DNA of 64,000 bases from Vigna angularis (lineage: Eukaryota; Streptophyta; Magnoliopsida; Fabales; Fabaceae), in NCBI RefSeq assembly GCF_016808095.1, contig NC_068972.1, positions 4,849,001 to 4,913,000 of the forward strand, given 5' to 3'. A model generated the notes under the pieces. The model was given only the letters and a program-made list of their open reading frames with translations, was not told the origin of the DNA and ran no database searches. Shown piece by piece: positions 1 to 15,686 of the stretch (position 1 is its first letter; each line of letters opens with the position of its first letter). Position numbers and translations under genes: made by a program.

Positions 1-63
1 GGTTAATGAACTATGTTTCTTTTGTTTATAGGTATTGACACATATATAGTGTCTCATGTGTAC

Positions 64-1852
<1,789 letters not shown>

Positions 1853-4800
1853 GATAGCTTGCAACTCAGAAGCTTAGAGGTACTGAAGGATGTATTGGAA
1901 AGAGAGCTAAAGAGAAAAGATAGCTAGAGAAGTGTTGTAGATAGGATAGGAGAATGGGAGGTGAATATAAGGAGGTGAAGATGGTAGCGAAATCAAAAGG
2001 GACAATGATTCCGGTTGGGAATGTAAAAACCAAGAAATCTAGCAAAGTGGATGTGCTCAATACATGAAAAGCGCAATATCCTCATGGGGTTTCGTAAAGT
2101 AGAATACAAATAAGCTTGGGGGGATTTCTGAAGTTGATTTGATATCATAGTCAGGCCAATATCTTTCTTACACTTACTCGTACACTGTAGCATGTGCATG
2201 CTAATAACAGTAATAACAGAAAGCCTTTGTTCTTTATGATTCAAAATATAACACTGAAAGAAGTAACACAGTAAGAAACGTTAATGACTTACATAATTAG
2301 TGTGACACACATCGAATAATGGTACAACCATAAACACTTTCTTGTGAACTTTATGGGCAGCTAAGCTAAGGAATTTCTCCGGAGTACATATATACATCAT
2401 ACATGGCATGCACAATTATATTTAATGATGTTATTGCTAGTTGTGACATTGGAGATTGTTTTGTTGCGTATTGTCATGTACTACTGCTACTGGTATATTA
2501 GAAAAGGGTAAAAGGTGATGATTGTGGGAGTGACAATTACCGAAAATTCTGGTAATTCTTTTTCCTTCTGAAATGTGTGCAAAATTCTTGGGTTTGTAGA
2601 GGAAGACAGAAAGAGAAGGCAGCGTGCAGTGGTAACAATCATATTTATTCTCTTTGTTGTTCCAAAAAGCTATGGAAGAGAACTACGCGTGCCTTACCAT
2701 AAGTACTAATCATCACTGTCACCATCAAAGCAACCCTCCAGACTAATAAATTTATTTTCAACCCCACCATTACAAACAAAATTTAGCCACCCCTTGATGT
2801 GCAATTGGATATCTCATCTAGCAAGAGAGATTCTCAGTTTGTCCTGGAGCAAGATATTTGTTATGCACCGTAAAACATTTTTTTTTATAAACATTATTTT
2901 TATAACAGATTAAATAAGATGGTGGATATGAAAAATAAGAGACTTCTCTTACTTCAAAAAAAGTATACTCAAGTATTTCTCCCTCGTATGATCCACTTTG
3001 CGGGTCCATGAGGTTTATTGGCTGTTTTTCTGTTGATGTAAGGTTGGCATCAGCATGATGTTTCCACACATAGACATTAATGAGGACAAGGAGGGGGCGT
3101 AAGATAAGATACTGTTGCTCATGCTGGCCAACCATGCATTCAAATAAATCATCCTTGGTTGGGGGTTATGGGGGAGCTATGATGAACCGCTGTCCTCGTG
3201 TGTTCAAGTTATTATGCTGCCAAAACTTCAAAAATATACAAGTAACCCCACTGTTTTCTACTTCTCACCATCACTAAACAATGTAACTAAATACCTTTTA
3301 AAAACTAATAAATTCAAGCATGTGCTTAGCGAGATAAATAAAATACATGTAGAAAGAAAATTTGACAATTCACAAACAGATGACCACTATGTTGTGTTCT
3401 GCATCAAAGTGTTTTCTGTATCATGTTGTGACTCGTAAAATATACACTTCATATTGCAGAAAAACAGGAAGGACAAGACGCACCAATATACAATTTTATA
3501 TAAAAGGCCGACAGTTTTCTTATTCTTCTTTTTTCTTATGCATGAATCTGTTGATCGAAATGGATTTTCTTTTCTTATCTTGTTGCCGAAAAGCGGGGGA
3601 AAAAATAAACCAAGCATGCATAGCTTTTTCATCAAATACTAATTACTTTGGGACCTTAGATAAGCCTAATTGGATTGATCCTAATCCAATTACAGCAGAT
3701 AATAAAGTAATTGATTAAGACTGAAGGCTTTTGCTAGACTAAAAAAGAAAACAACCAAAATTTGGAAAGTTTCTTTTTCAAGTTACGTGGTAAATCAAAG
3801 AGTTCAAAATTAACGTCCACATCTTTGTAATATATTATGTGTTTTCCGCAGTCTATACTTGACATATGGTTGAAAACAATCAAACGTATCCTCTTGTCAA
3901 ATTGATAGACTGTATATGAAACGATAATTTGAAAACAGAGATCAAATTGAGATTCATAAGAAATTGTTCTCATACTTAATAGAGAACTTCACAAGCAAAT
4001 ATACGTGGTTTTTTTAGTTGAGTATGCTTGGGACGTTATCTCCATGTCATAACTCAGTTATTTTACGACATTATTCGGCAAACAAAAAATTACTGATGCG
4101 TATAAATTTAAAGTTGTTCGTAAATTATAGATTTCTTAGGACCACCAATGTCCCAAAAATGATGAGGGAACATGCACTCTAGAAATTTCAAATTTCAAAC
4201 CATTGATTTAAGAATTCTATTACCAAGTACTTTAAGAATACTTGTAAAGAAATCAATTGATAGGTGGTCTGGATCCTAGGGTCAGTGAGGTTCAACTCTC
4301 CCTTCCTCTAATCTGAACCGTGTATAAAGTTAGTACTACAATATTTAGTTACTATTTAGATCTAAAAATAAAAATTGAGATAATATAAATATTTAATATT
4401 TTGTTATATTTTATTCTAAATAAATTATATGAATATAATAAAATAGCAAATTCTTTCATACAACATATCTTTCATATTTTTCATATTTTGAAACTCTTAA
4501 AATTCTTATAAGAACTAAGACATCTCAATAGCGTTGGTAGCAATTTCTTGTTAATTTTAATATAAGTTAAAAGTTTCAACTTTAACAAAAAAGATAAAAA
4601 ATAATGATAAGGTGATTTAATGATAAAGTAGAAGGGAAAAGAGATAGAAATTGTAAATTCAATGTTTTCTAGGAGATATAAAATAGTTCGATGAATTTAA
4701 CAGGAAGGAGGAAAAAAAAAATTAGATTCAATTTTTCTCGCTAAATGGAGAACGTGTCAAAAGAAAACGCGAACAAAATTATTTTCTCAGGACTGATTAA

Positions 4801-5290
4801 TATAAAATATTTTCGGAAACATCTCGTTTTGCAAGAATGAATCATTATCTATCAATTAAGAAATAAAATACTTCAAATATTATCATTGAAAAGTATATGT
4901 CGACAAGAGTAGGTACCACTTGACAACTAGTGTGATACATTTTTTTAATAGCAAAAATGCATGCAATGGGTTCTCATTAAATAGAAAGTACCACAACATT
5001 TTTTTTAATTAAAAAGTTATAATTGTAAAGTGACTTTGAGTGTCGATATATCAACACCAATTTATTATTACCTTCTCTAGAAATAAAGGCACGTCACATT
5101 ATTTTAAGCTACCTTACTCCTCTTGGCCAAGTTAAAACACTGATGTTTTTTCGTATAAATGATTTTTTCCATTCATTCTCAGTGTAAAACAAATTGGATT
5201 GATCTTATTCCAATGACCTAGGACACACATATTTTTTGAAATTCACCGTGGTTAACATTGAGAGCAATAAATTGAATTGATTTAAACTTA
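1853..5290. other. Upstream/intergenic region, no supported gene
   Basis: The first several hundred bases left of about 2.6 kb should hold the promoter and 5' UTR of the minus-strand ACL5 gene, but I could not fix a TATA box. The rest is AT-rich. A frame of 105 codons on the minus strand at 2818-3135 has no recognisable domain and I do not call it. No tRNA or conserved motif was seen. Confidence 0.4.
3667..3692. repeat. Perfect 10-bp inverted repeat
   Basis: TAATTGGATT at 3667-3676 is followed after a 6-base spacer by its exact reverse complement at 3683-3692. A related AATTGGATTGATCTTATTCCA stretch lies near 5192. It could be a decayed MITE centre or chance; no function is claimed. Confidence 0.6.
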
Positions 5291-5299
5291 CTAAATGTA

Positions 5300-5985
5300 T
5301 TGTATGAATATTGACGAACGGTCATTAAATATGACTGATCGATCTATTCGTCATTGGTCAATCTGGTCAAATAGTTTTCAAAGGTATTGGGCCGTAATTG
5401 GACCTACAACGCTAATCAGCTGCTTCAAATGGTATTTGGACCAACGCTTTAGTTGTTATTGGGCCAAAGGCCCAGCATAAATTAAAATAATCAAAGAATA
5501 ATCAAGAATATCTGATTAAAGATATTAATCAGATTTTTAGCCAGATGTTTAAGTAAATTTGTTAATATTTTATTCTGTTTATATTTTATTGTGCTTATGT
5601 TCTTTTAAGGTCCATGAGATCACTTATAAATACAAGGTCAGGACCTAAAGCCAGTTACGTTTTACTCACACTCTACTACTCTAAAATACTCACATAGTGA
5701 TAACTCTTCAATGGGTATTCAATCAAAGAGGCAAAGCTCTTTCACCACACGCCTAACTTGAGCATCAAAGTGCCTTTTGCATGTACCTCCCCCATCAAGA
5801 AGGAGATCGATCGGTCGGTGTCAAAGACCGAACGGTTAGCATCAGGAGACCGAGCGGTTGCAAGGGAGTAGGCAGCCCAGATTAAAAGAGGACAGACGAT
5901 TCAAGCATTCTAGACAACCAAAGATAAGGAAGACGCGTTGGAACATATTAGTCTCTCGGTCCAATAAATTCATACAAAAACAATA
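5300..5985 (+). mobile_element. Probable solo LTR or LTR fragment (Gypsy/Copia type)
   Basis: This block is less AT-rich than its surroundings and has LTR-like order: a promoter-like CTTATAAATACA at about 5624, then a leader region, then a segment containing ACTTGAGCATCAAAGTGCC and CTTTTGCATGTACCTCCCCC, which resembles a motif common in legume LTR retrotransposon LTRs. No gag-pol coding and no second LTR are nearby. The ends were not resolved and I found no target duplication. The assignment rests on composition and remembered LTR motifs. Confidence 0.5.
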
Positions 5986-7880
5986 AATATTATCTTGATA
6001 CCTAAACATGTAAAATACAAAGGTGCATTGTATATCAGCGTCTTATCAACCCATAGTTGTAGACATGCACTGTATGCCTTTACATTATAACAAGCAAGTA
6101 AGATACCTTTGGTAGAGTAAATCTAAAACTCCCTTTTTCAATTTAACGATTGGGAAGTATCAAAAGTCAAACATTGTGATATTTGTTGCACCTCTTTTTT
6201 TCCTTTGACAATAATGACACAAACCCCACTAGTTGAAGTCGAAGGGGACCAATATGGAGGATAATGGATTTGTACGAAGTGAAACAAGAACAAGCTATTA
6301 CACTAGTCAAGAAGAAAGAATATCATGAAATAAAAATTTAATCATTATCATTTTAGGATCGATTTACCTCCCAAAACAAAGTTTTTCTTAGATATTTAAT
6401 GCGACTTTAGGTAATCTTTTAAAATTATATATTAATTACTAGAAATAATCCAAATATGAATATAAGTTTCATAGATATAAATGACAAAGTTAAATAGTTT
6501 TTAAGAATATTTTATTAAAAGTTGTATATTGTTTCATGTAAGTTGAACTAAAATCATATTTATATAATTTTTATGTAATTTTGCTGTGATGAATTGTTTG
6601 AAAATAAAATCATAATGAGTTAGATAATATTCTCAAATAACAAATGAAACTAAGAAGTTTTCAATTATACATGATGAATAAAAGTGTACCGGTGACAAAT
6701 TAATAGTGTTACATGCATTATGTTAAAAATTCAAGTGTGAATCCAAATCTCACATTGGATAGAAATGAGAATGAGAAAGTAGAGTATTATATGAAGGTGA
6801 AAAACCCATTAAAACACTACTTTAAAGTTTTAGATAAAAAAGATAAAAAATTGTGTCAATCCCTTATATGATTGGGTCCTATCTCATTACTGTTGTCCCA
6901 TTACCATGAACAGTCGGTAACAAAAATATTACCACATAAACTCATGCACTACACTAAATCATCATGATGTAAATTTCCCATTAGTTTATGCTAGGCAATG
7001 AGTAATCTTTTATTCTTGTTTATACATTGTATCAATATCTATACTTCATAACTAATTTATATCATATACTTACTACTTGGTATTAATTTATTATAGTTTA
7101 TAACATCTAAAATTCGGACTATTTAATTTTGCCCATTAGGTGAACTCGATTTACTTAATTTAAAATAAAAATTTCACTTTTTTAATTTTATTTTTTTCTT
7201 CAATCTTCTTTTTTATAATATGAAAATTAAAATGAAATTCTAAATTATTGAAATAGTAGTGAAAAAAAAAACATTATTATTGGTATGCTTATAATGACCA
7301 TTTCATGTTTCAGAAATTACGTTCTTAAAATTACGTTACAAAAATGTTGTTCCAGAAATTTTGTTCAGTAAATTTCATTCCAAAATGTTGTTTCGGAAAT
7401 TCTGAAAACCTTTTGGAATATATAATTTGAAAATAACTTTTTTCCGAAGACAAGGTGTTCATTTCAAAAGTTTGATGGGTGCACAAAGAAATTGGGGAGG
7501 TGCAGAAAGTAAAATAATAATGTTTATTTCTTAATACAATTGACATTTTTAAGTAAGACCAATTTTTAGCAGCAAATGTGGGTGTTCTTTTTGCATGAGT
7601 GAGGGCCCAATAGATATTGTCAATAATTGGTAGGTTTTTTATGAAGCTCCATACGTTTCAACTTGCACCCTAAAGTTGTGAAATAATTTATTTGCCCTTA
7701 TTTTCTTCCTCTTCCACTAGTGCACCTGTCTCGTTCCTTCTTTCTTCACCACCGCACCCTTCTCTCTCCATATTTCACCTTCTCCTCTAGCCACTTTTTC
7801 TTTTCCTTGCAATGCATTTCTTTCTCCTCTCATTTTGTTTTTGTTACTCTTGTTAAAACTCACCAGCTAATCATTCTAGC
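5986..7880. other. Intergenic AT-rich DNA, no gene seen
   Basis: No coding frame with recognisable content. A short region near 7280-7540 (alternating TTCAGAAATT-like words, then GATGGGTGCACAAAGAAATT) resembles non-autonomous transposon debris common in legume genomes, but its ends cannot be fixed. Confidence 0.35.
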
Positions 7881-7889
7881 CGAATAGAA

Positions 7890-8480
7890 TTTAAAAAAAA
7901 ATTTGAACACAAATCACTAAAAATCTGACTCACATATATTAAATTTACAATGACTTTTACGATGAGTTAGGTTGATTAACTAACTCACCTATACACTTTA
8001 AATTATATTAAAAAATAAAACTCTTAAACCTAAGTTATCTTATCTTGTGAATTTATTTATTTAAAACTATAATATCATAAGTAAAAACATTTATTTGATG
8101 TTAGATAATAATTTGTTTTATATTTTTGTGTTTTTAGATTATATTTGGAGTTTAACATAATTTTGGATAGTATTATATTTTTTTATTTTAGATTATATTG
8201 TATTTTTTTTATTGTATATTAAGTTTAACATAATTTTGAATTATATTTGTATTCAACTTTATTTATATTTTAATTAGAAAATTTTTGTTAATTTTGTTTG
8301 GACTAAAAAAAATATATAGTCAAGTGAATCAACGAGTAACCTCTTTAACTCATAATCTCTCGAGTTGAATTTAAATATTTTTTATACTCACTAATAAGTG
8401 GGTGAAATTGAGTTAATTCATTCAATAATTAATTCATAATGAATCAAATCATTGGATCTACTTTCATTTTGACAACACTC
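7890..8480. mobile_element. Diverged hAT-like MITE, copy of the 17.0 kb family
   Basis: This is an AT-rich block whose layout matches the clear element at 17017-17638: GAGTTAGGTTGATTAACTAACTCACC on one side, a central segment with repeated TTTAACATAATTTT and ATTATATTT words, then CAAGTGAATCAACGAGTAACC and CACTAATAAGTGGGTG, ending TTTTGACAACACTC. That terminus resembles the TAGAGTTGTC end of the family. It is strongly decayed and I could not confirm a target duplication. Confidence 0.5.
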
Positions 8481-9243
8481 ACCCTTTAATTTCTTTATAT
8501 TATTAAAATATATTTTTAAGCTGTATGATTAAAAAATTAATTTTTATTTTATATTTTAGAATGTATATTGTAAAATACAAAATCTACATTTTAAATTATA
8601 CCTTCTGAAATATAAAATTTGTATTTTAAATTGTATATTTTGAAACTCAAAATGAAAATCTAAACCGAAGAGTACTAAATTATAATTAGATATATGTATT
8701 TGTTTAAATGTTAATAAAATATTTTATCCTAACTTAGAGAAAAATATTATTACTAAATCATTGTATTTTTTTTTTAAGAAATTAAATATACAGTAACGTC
8801 CCAATCAAATCAATATTTTTAGTTACAAAAAATTATACTAGATGCTATTACAGGTAAAAGACATTTTAAAATTTCCCAGGAACAAGTCATTATAACGACA
8901 ATTAAAAATATCAAAATATAAAGCTAACATATTATAATTATTGCTTATGAAATCCTTCGGTACTTGATCATGACACATGAATACACTTAAAACTTATTTG
9001 CCCTGTTAAAATGTCTTATTTTTAACCTACATTTTAAATTATTTTCTATATATATTTGCCAAATTTTAGTTGAAAGAATATAGAATGAATTCTAAATTTG
9101 AAGGATAAATTTTTTTTATTTTTTATTTTAAATTTTAAATTAAAATATTAAAATATTTATATATTTAAAAATATATCTTTTTTATTAATAATTTTTTTTA
9201 ACTAAAATTTGATATATTTTAAAAAATTATTTAAATTAACAAA

Positions 9244-9332
<89 letters not shown>

Positions 9333-11040
9333 GATTAATACAACGTTCAATTCAAAATTTTGTTATAATAGATTTTTAAAGTTTCTTCTTTATATTCCTT
9401 TTATTAAAGTTTAGAATTATGCTAGAATTCTTAAAAATTATATATTCACTTATATTAAAATTTAGAATTACGCTGGAATCCCTAAAATTTATAATAGAAT
9501 AAATTAATAATATTATTATAAGTTTTGTTTATCATTATCAACATAAACAAAAATATTAATATTTAAATTATTTTTAATTTAATATTTATTCTTTATATGA
9601 TTTTATTTAAATATTGTATTATAATTTTTATTAATGTATGAAAAAAAATTCAATTTACATTTGAAATATTTTTAAACTTGAATATTTAATTTTGTATAAT
9701 TTTTTTAAAATATTTTTTAATTTATTAATTTTATTAAAAATTAATAAATTAATAAATAATTTGGTTGTCATAAAATTTTATTTATCTATAAGTATATAAT
9801 ATTTTATATAATTATTTCACTTTATTTTAATGTTATTTAGTATTCTAATTTGGAACACATGTAATTATAATTATTTTTTAAATATTTGACATTACAAAAA
9901 GAAAATATTAATATTAAATATTTAATAATATTATGTTTTTATTATAATTATAATTTTAATAAAATTTAATTAATTGATATGATATGGGTACATGTATACC
10001 CTGAGATGAAAATGTGATAAGAATTTTTTACCCATATTTAGTAGATATTTAGATAGATACGTAGGAAAAATATAACTCTACCTAACATCATGATTTGACG
10101 TGCCGAAAAAAAACAATATAACTCACCTAAACATCATAAAAAATGTCAAACATTAAGTCATTAAAAAAAGATTTTTAAAACAAATAAATGTGAATAACTT
10201 TTTATTAGTATTGTTATATTAAACCTATTAATCTCATATATTAATTACTTTTTTCTTATTAAACATGTTACTTTACATAAAAATGTTAAACCTAATAAAT
10301 TTATATATAAAATAAGTAAACCTTGGCAAAAGACCTATTTATCTTTCTTTTATTCTCTTTTTACTTTTAAGATATTTTTTCATATGAAAAAACTCTACAT
10401 TCTGTTTTCTACTAGTATTTTAACTTGGAGTCTGGTTAAATTAAGAAACGATCATATAAATTAATTTAATTTTTCATTGAAATGTGATTTATTTAATTAT
10501 ATTTTTCTAAAATTTTAAACTTTTAAGAAATATAAAATTAGTTTGATAGTAAAGTTGAAAGCGAGAAAGAAGCTGTGAATTTAACTTCTTCCACTAGATA
10601 TAAAGTTACAAGTAGATTTTAGGAAAAAAATACAATTGATGAATTATGTATACATGAATGTATATTTAGAGTTTAGTTAAAATAAATTTCTGGTGGGGTT
10701 TTAATAATTTTTGTTTACTTTTGTTCAAGAAAAAGAGAAAAATATGAATCTTGTTCAAACAAAGTTGTGTCACTAGAGCACATTTTTAAATTCTATGTGT
10801 TTAAATAAACACTTGTTTTTAACAAAGATATCATTGTTTTATTAAGTGTCCAAATCATTTATATTAAATTTTTAGGTGGAAAGAAGTTCAAAGACAATTT
10901 ACTATATATTTGAAACACGACATATTTCTATATATGAAAAATCTTAAACTTATAACTTATGTAAAACAAAAATTATATAAGCTTAAAATGAATTAAGTAC
11001 TAATGTCTAATCATACACACTTAACACACATCTTTAAAAA
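8481..11040. other. Very AT-rich intergenic DNA
   Basis: Composition is extreme (mostly A/T runs). Around 8510-8660 short palindromic words (AAATTGTATTTTAAA-like) suggest old MITE remnants. No gene, RNA or complete element is supported. It contains the (AT)n tract listed separately. Confidence 0.4.
9247..9329. repeat. (AT)n microsatellite
   Basis: Uninterrupted alternating AT for about 80 bp. It is one of roughly a dozen such tracts in the window. Confidence 0.95.
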
Positions 11041-11042
11041 TG

Positions 11043-11045
<3 letters not shown>

Positions 11046-11116
<71 letters not shown>
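11046..11116. repeat. (AT)n microsatellite
   Basis: About 70 bp of alternating AT, directly abutting the MITE that begins TGGCTAAATATG. Confidence 0.95.
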
Positions 11117-11119
<3 letters not shown>

Positions 11120-11407
11120 TAAATATGTTTTTATCTCTTAATTTTCAATAAAAATTAAAATTAATTTATTTTGAAATTTTGATCAAATTTAATCCCTCAA
11201 TTTTAGAAATGTGTAAATTTACTTATTTTAACCAAATTTTGTTAGATTAAAATAACTTTCATGATAGCAATTGAGTTATTCATACTGTTTGACATGGTTT
11301 TTCTTACATATTAATCAGAAAACACATTTAAAACCTTAAATAACAAAATTTGATTAAAAGATATATTAATTACAATTTAATTAAAAGTTAAGAAACAAAA
11401 ATATATT

Positions 11408-11412
<5 letters not shown>
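11117..11412. mobile_element. MITE with GGCTAAATATGTTTTT termini, inside an AT tract
   Basis: The left end is GGCTAAATATGTTTTTATCT and the right end, read on the other strand, is TTTGAATATATTTTTGTTTC, giving imperfect terminal inverted repeats of about 30 bp. The element is about 295 bp, has no coding capacity and is bounded on both sides by (AT)n. The same TIR type recurs at 56414-56642. Because both flanks are AT repeat, the target duplication cannot be read. GGCTAAATATG-type termini are abundant in legume genomes. Confidence 0.7.

Positions 11413-11439
<27 letters not shown>
11413..11439. repeat. (AT)n microsatellite
   Basis: Short AT tract on the far side of the 11117-11412 MITE. It probably formed one array with the 11046-11116 tract before insertion. 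Confidence 0.85.
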
Positions 11440-11442
<3 letters not shown>

Positions 11443-12240
11443 TAATGTCATAAATTTTTTAGATTTCAATTATACTAAAACTATATATAAAGATATAAAA
11501 AGATAAATATATATAATTATAATTATATTTACTTCAATAGTTTACTTTTTATTTATGCATAAACATATATCACACACATTTTAAAATATAAATATAAATT
11601 AAAACATTTTAATTTATTTTCCTTTTTAAACAAACACGTGTCTATTATCTTATTGACATACTAATAACTATATATTTACATGTATGTATGAAGTGTGTAG
11701 TTTAGTAAACCCATGTTAAAAGACTTTAAAACACTATTTTTATAAATTTCTCTTTATCAACTTTTTGAGTAATTAATATAGTTTTTTTTATTACTAATGT
11801 TTATGATATTTAATTATATAACTATTAATACTTATATATTACTATATTATTTATTGTGGTGATTATTATAATCATAATAATATATAAATAAAGGACATTT
11901 CCTTTTTTGGTGTCCATTTTTTTTTCTATTTTTTTCTTTTAAGCTATTGTTTTATTGAAATTTAATTAATTTATTAAAGTTAACATTTTTTTTCAAATTT
12001 AACTATTTTTCTAAATTAAGTAAAAACAGTCAGCTACTAAACAAGTAAAAATAATTTATAAAATAAATAAACACTATCTAGATTATAAAATTATTTATAT
12101 TTATTTTTATAATTATAATTTCACTATTTTTGTTATAAAAAAAATAGCATGTGTTTTCAATGCTTAGTCGACATGATGGTAAAGAAGAGTTTTACAATTA
12201 TTTCACTTCTTTTAAACTAAAAGGAAAACTTGTATGATAC
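11440..12240. other. AT-rich intergenic DNA
   Basis: Homopolymer-rich sequence with no coding frame, element boundary or RNA gene that I can identify. Confidence 0.35.
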
Positions 12241-12267
12241 TTCACGTCTTTAATATTCTAAACAACT

Positions 12268-12425
12268 AAAAAAAGGCTCCCCTATGTCGTTTTACAACTT
12301 AGTATGAAGCACAAAGTCATGAAATGTACAATGTTACAACTTTCATAAATTAAAAAAAGGCTCCCCTATGTCGTTTTACAACTTAGTGTGAAGCACAAAG
12401 TCATAAAATGTACAATGTTACAACT
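12268..12425. repeat. Two-copy tandem repeat, period 84 bp
   Basis: The block beginning AAAAAGGCTCCCCTATGTCG and ending ACAATGTTACAACT occurs twice head to tail (GGCTCC at 12275 and at 12359) with only a few substitutions. This indicates a recent local duplication. Confidence 0.85.
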
Positions 12426-12677
12426 ATAAAATAATAGAAAATAAAAGAAGTGGATGAACTCACTGTTTCAATTCTAAATTCGTGTTTCTCATTTTGAACT
12501 TATCCTAATTTGAATACTTTATTAAAATCATTTTGATGATTTCAACTTTTCGAAAGAGTAAAAAGATAACTTAGAGTAGTCCCTTGATTTACACAATAAC
12601 AATGATTTTAATAATATTATAAATAATCCATTGGACACTCGCAACTTTTTATTCCTCTTTTATATATATAAATATAT

Positions 12678-14770
12678 GGTTGGCTAACATGTTTTTTATA
12701 TTTTAGCTATCGAGTTTTATTAGATAAAAATATTTTCAAATATTACATATTTTAAGTTTTAAGATAAAGGGTATTTGAAGAATTTTTATACTCAAAATTA
12801 AAAAAATAAAAAACAAGAAATCCCCAAACCTTTAGTCATCCCTCCCTCATCTCTCATTCCTTCAACCCTTCCTCTTTCATTTCTCTCACTCTAACATTCT
12901 CTCTGTCATTTATAGTAGTTCCAACTGAAGAAATGAGAAAGACTCACCTAACCCTAACCCACCTTCCTCACTTATCCAATGTGTTTATCTCTCATCTTCA
13001 TCTTCATCTTCTCTCTCACACACACACACAGTAACCCGCGACAGTGCAATTTGTTGCTCTTGCTTTATTCATTCATTTGTTTTCCACTTTAATAACAAAA
13101 TAATTGATGATGTTGATGTTGATTTTTGATTGGAAGGTTGTATTATATTCTTTCGCTTCTGATTATTATTAAATTTCATTTTTAAATTTTAGAATTAGTA
13201 GTTTATCTCCAGTGTGATTTGATATTTTGACTATTAAGTTGTCCGAAAATATTTTTCAGAAGAGAAAAAACGGTTATGTGGAAAGGAGATTCGGAAGGGG
13301 TAAGTCATTGTCCAGAAAATGAATATCTGGAGTCAGCTCTTAAAAATAATTCTAAAAACATATTTTTCGCTGAAAACAATATTTCGGAACATACTTTTCA
13401 CCTTCCTACATATCACCAATGTCAAAACACAGCAAAAAATGAAGTTCCTACACATCATACTAAATGATTTAATAGTAACAAATTATTAAAGAAAGATATG
13501 AACAGAGAAAATTGTTGTTGTTGACTCTGTCCCCTTCTTCAGAAAAGAGACCAATGTATGTTCCCTTTTGAATATTTCATGTTGATAAATATATTTTCAT
13601 TTCATTTTTGTAAAAAGATTCCAACAAATTACACATCTTCTATATTTGAGCAGATTGCAGAATATTTAGTAGTTTCCAAGAAGAATTGCATTGATATACC
13701 AACTAATTAAAAATCAACCAGAAATTAGTAAACTACTCATAATGAACCTGTTAGCTCTGAGTTGGATCAGAAAATTACTTTCCAAAGTAAATCACATCAT
13801 GTAAGTTTATTTTAAACAATTCACATCTCCAACTTGTTTAGTCAATATAAACATGATGTTGTCATTCTGATTTATCATTTGTCGTAGAAGTGAAATTAAG
13901 AAAAATAAAACGCACCGAATTTCAAATTGGAATTTAAACTTAATAAATTTGTTACCATCACGCTTATAGTTTAACTTCTACTCGTTTCATTTCTATGATT
14001 TTATCAAAATTATAAACATGATGTTGTCATTCTAATTTATCATTTACCGCAAAAGTGAAATTAAGAAAAACAAAGCGCATTGAATTTCAAATTAGAATTT
14101 AAACTTAATAAATTTGTTATCATCACGCTCATAGTTTAACTTCTACTCCTTTTTTCATTTTTATGATTTTATCAAAATTGGTATTAAGAAACTAAATGCT
14201 TTGCAACTATTATGGGTTGATGCTAGTGTAATTATTGAAATTATTGTAGACTTTAGTTTTTTACCAACTTAATAACAAATAGAAGGGAAAAAATATAACA
14301 CAACCTTCCAATAAAAAATCAACATCAACATATATAATCAATTATTTTGTTACTGAAGTAGAAAACAAATGAACGAACAGAGCAAAAACAACAAATTGCG
14401 GTGTCGCTGGTTGCTATGTGTGGATGTGAGAGAAGATGGAGATGAGAGAGAAACAAATTGGATAAGTGAAGAAGGTGGATTAGGGTTAGGTGAATGTTTA
14501 TGATATTTTTCAGTTAGGATGACAGAGAGAATGTTGGAGTGAGATAGATAAAATAGAAAGGGTTGAGAGGAAATGAGGGATGACAGAGATGTGAGTAAGA
14601 GTTTGAGAGTTTCTTGTTTTTTTTTTTAATTTTGAAAATAAAAATTATTCAAATACCCTTGACCTTAAAACTTAGAATCCATAACATATGAGAGTATTTT
14701 TGTCTACGAAAGTCCGGTACACTTTGTTAAAATGTAGTAACTGAAAATAGAGCTTATGTATATTAACAAA

Positions 14771-14772
<2 letters not shown>
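12678..14772. mobile_element. Non-autonomous element with ~480-bp terminal inverted repeats (MULE-like)
   Basis: The left arm (about 12678-13160) reappears as reverse complement at about 14290-14772. It starts GGTTGGCTAACATG on the left and GGTTTGTTAATATA on the right strand; both arms carry CCTAACCCTAA, CACTTATCCAAT, a CTCTCTCA-rich tract and CACTTTAATAACAAAATAATTGAT. The interior shows no transposase. A 63-codon frame at 13276-13467 has no recognisable domain. The outer ends lie in AT-repeat DNA, so no target duplication can be read. A second copy of this family lies at 42402-45360. Very long TIRs without coding suggest a Mutator-like or similar DNA element; the superfamily is inferred. Confidence 0.75.
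13846..14180. repeat. Two-copy tandem duplication, period ~166 bp, inside the long-TIR element
   Basis: The unit starting ATAAACATGATGTTGTCATT (13846 and 14012) and ending TATGATTTTATCAAAATT occurs twice with about ten differences. It lies in the interior of the 12678-14772 element and is not part of its arms. Confidence 0.85.

Positions 14773-14773
<1 letters not shown>

Positions 14774-14820
<47 letters not shown>
14774..14820. repeat. (AT)n microsatellite
   Basis: About 47 bp of alternating AT abutting the right end of the 12678-14772 element. Confidence 0.95.
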
Positions 14821-14823
<3 letters not shown>

Positions 14824-15013
14824 TAATGTATCATATTTTATTTGAATATTTATCCCCCAAGAAGGATAATGAAGAACCATTACCCGTATGTGCTCTGTCC
14901 TCTTAACATTCCTAGCTGTGATGTTTATCACTTTATTAACTTATGAATGTCCATGAAATATTTTCCTACATAAAAGACTAAACTTTAAACCGGTTGTTTA
15001 AAAGTAAAATTGT

Positions 15014-15176
15014 AACCAAACCATTGGTTGGTAACAAATATTCCCCAGCCATGCCTATTGTGTGTTGTCTTTCTTACAACTTGTCGTTTGAAAAATTGTT
15101 ACCAACTCATCGATGGCCAACAAATTTTCCCTGCCACGCCAATTGCATGTTGTCTTTCTTATAACAAGCATTTGAA
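15014..15176. repeat. Diverged two-copy tandem repeat, ~100 bp
   Basis: Two adjacent copies share AAATTGTAACCAA/AAATTGTTACCAA, then CAACAAATTTTCCC-like and ATGTTGTCTTTCTTA. Divergence is moderate. It lies about 500 bp upstream of CuAO gene 1, in what should be its distal promoter. Confidence 0.7.
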
Positions 15177-15686
15177 AAAATAAAAAATCTTTCTCACTAC
15201 ACTTTAGAATTATAATTAACGAGATAAGTTAAAAAGGCAATTAGATCTTGCTTAGCACGAATTCTTTACTAGTTTTATATTAAACGCATGTTATTTTTGA
15301 AAACAACAATTTAATTAAATTTGTCGCGAACTTGATTATTTTCACACGACTGCTTTCGTACGTAATAGTCTTTTTTTAATTTTTTCTAAACGAGTAAATT
15401 ATTTTTTTAAAGAAACATACCAAAAAGTAAATTATGATTATATTTAAATAACACATCCTAGAGTTTATTCTTGTGATGAAATAAACAAAATACACTCCTA
15501 AAGTTGCATTTTCTCTTAGCTTAATTTTTGTCGAAGATTTAATATGCGTCATGTCTTTTTTCTCTCCCTTTATCTTAATAATTATGTGCTTAAAGATCTT
15601 TCAAGCTAACTTAAGAACGTGTTCTAATGAGCTCTTCCTCTAAGTTACAAGCTGCACATGCATAGTTTGATTCAGTTTTATGAACA

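Noticed and set aside
2818..3135. 105-codon minus-strand frame upstream of ACL5
   Set aside because: No recognisable domain, low-complexity ends, and no support from splice sites or neighbours; could be leader or chance.
9247..9329. CRISPR-like or satellite array among regular repeats
   Set aside because: Repeats in the window are simple AT tracts or two-copy duplications; no regular repeat-spacer pattern, and this is a plant genome.
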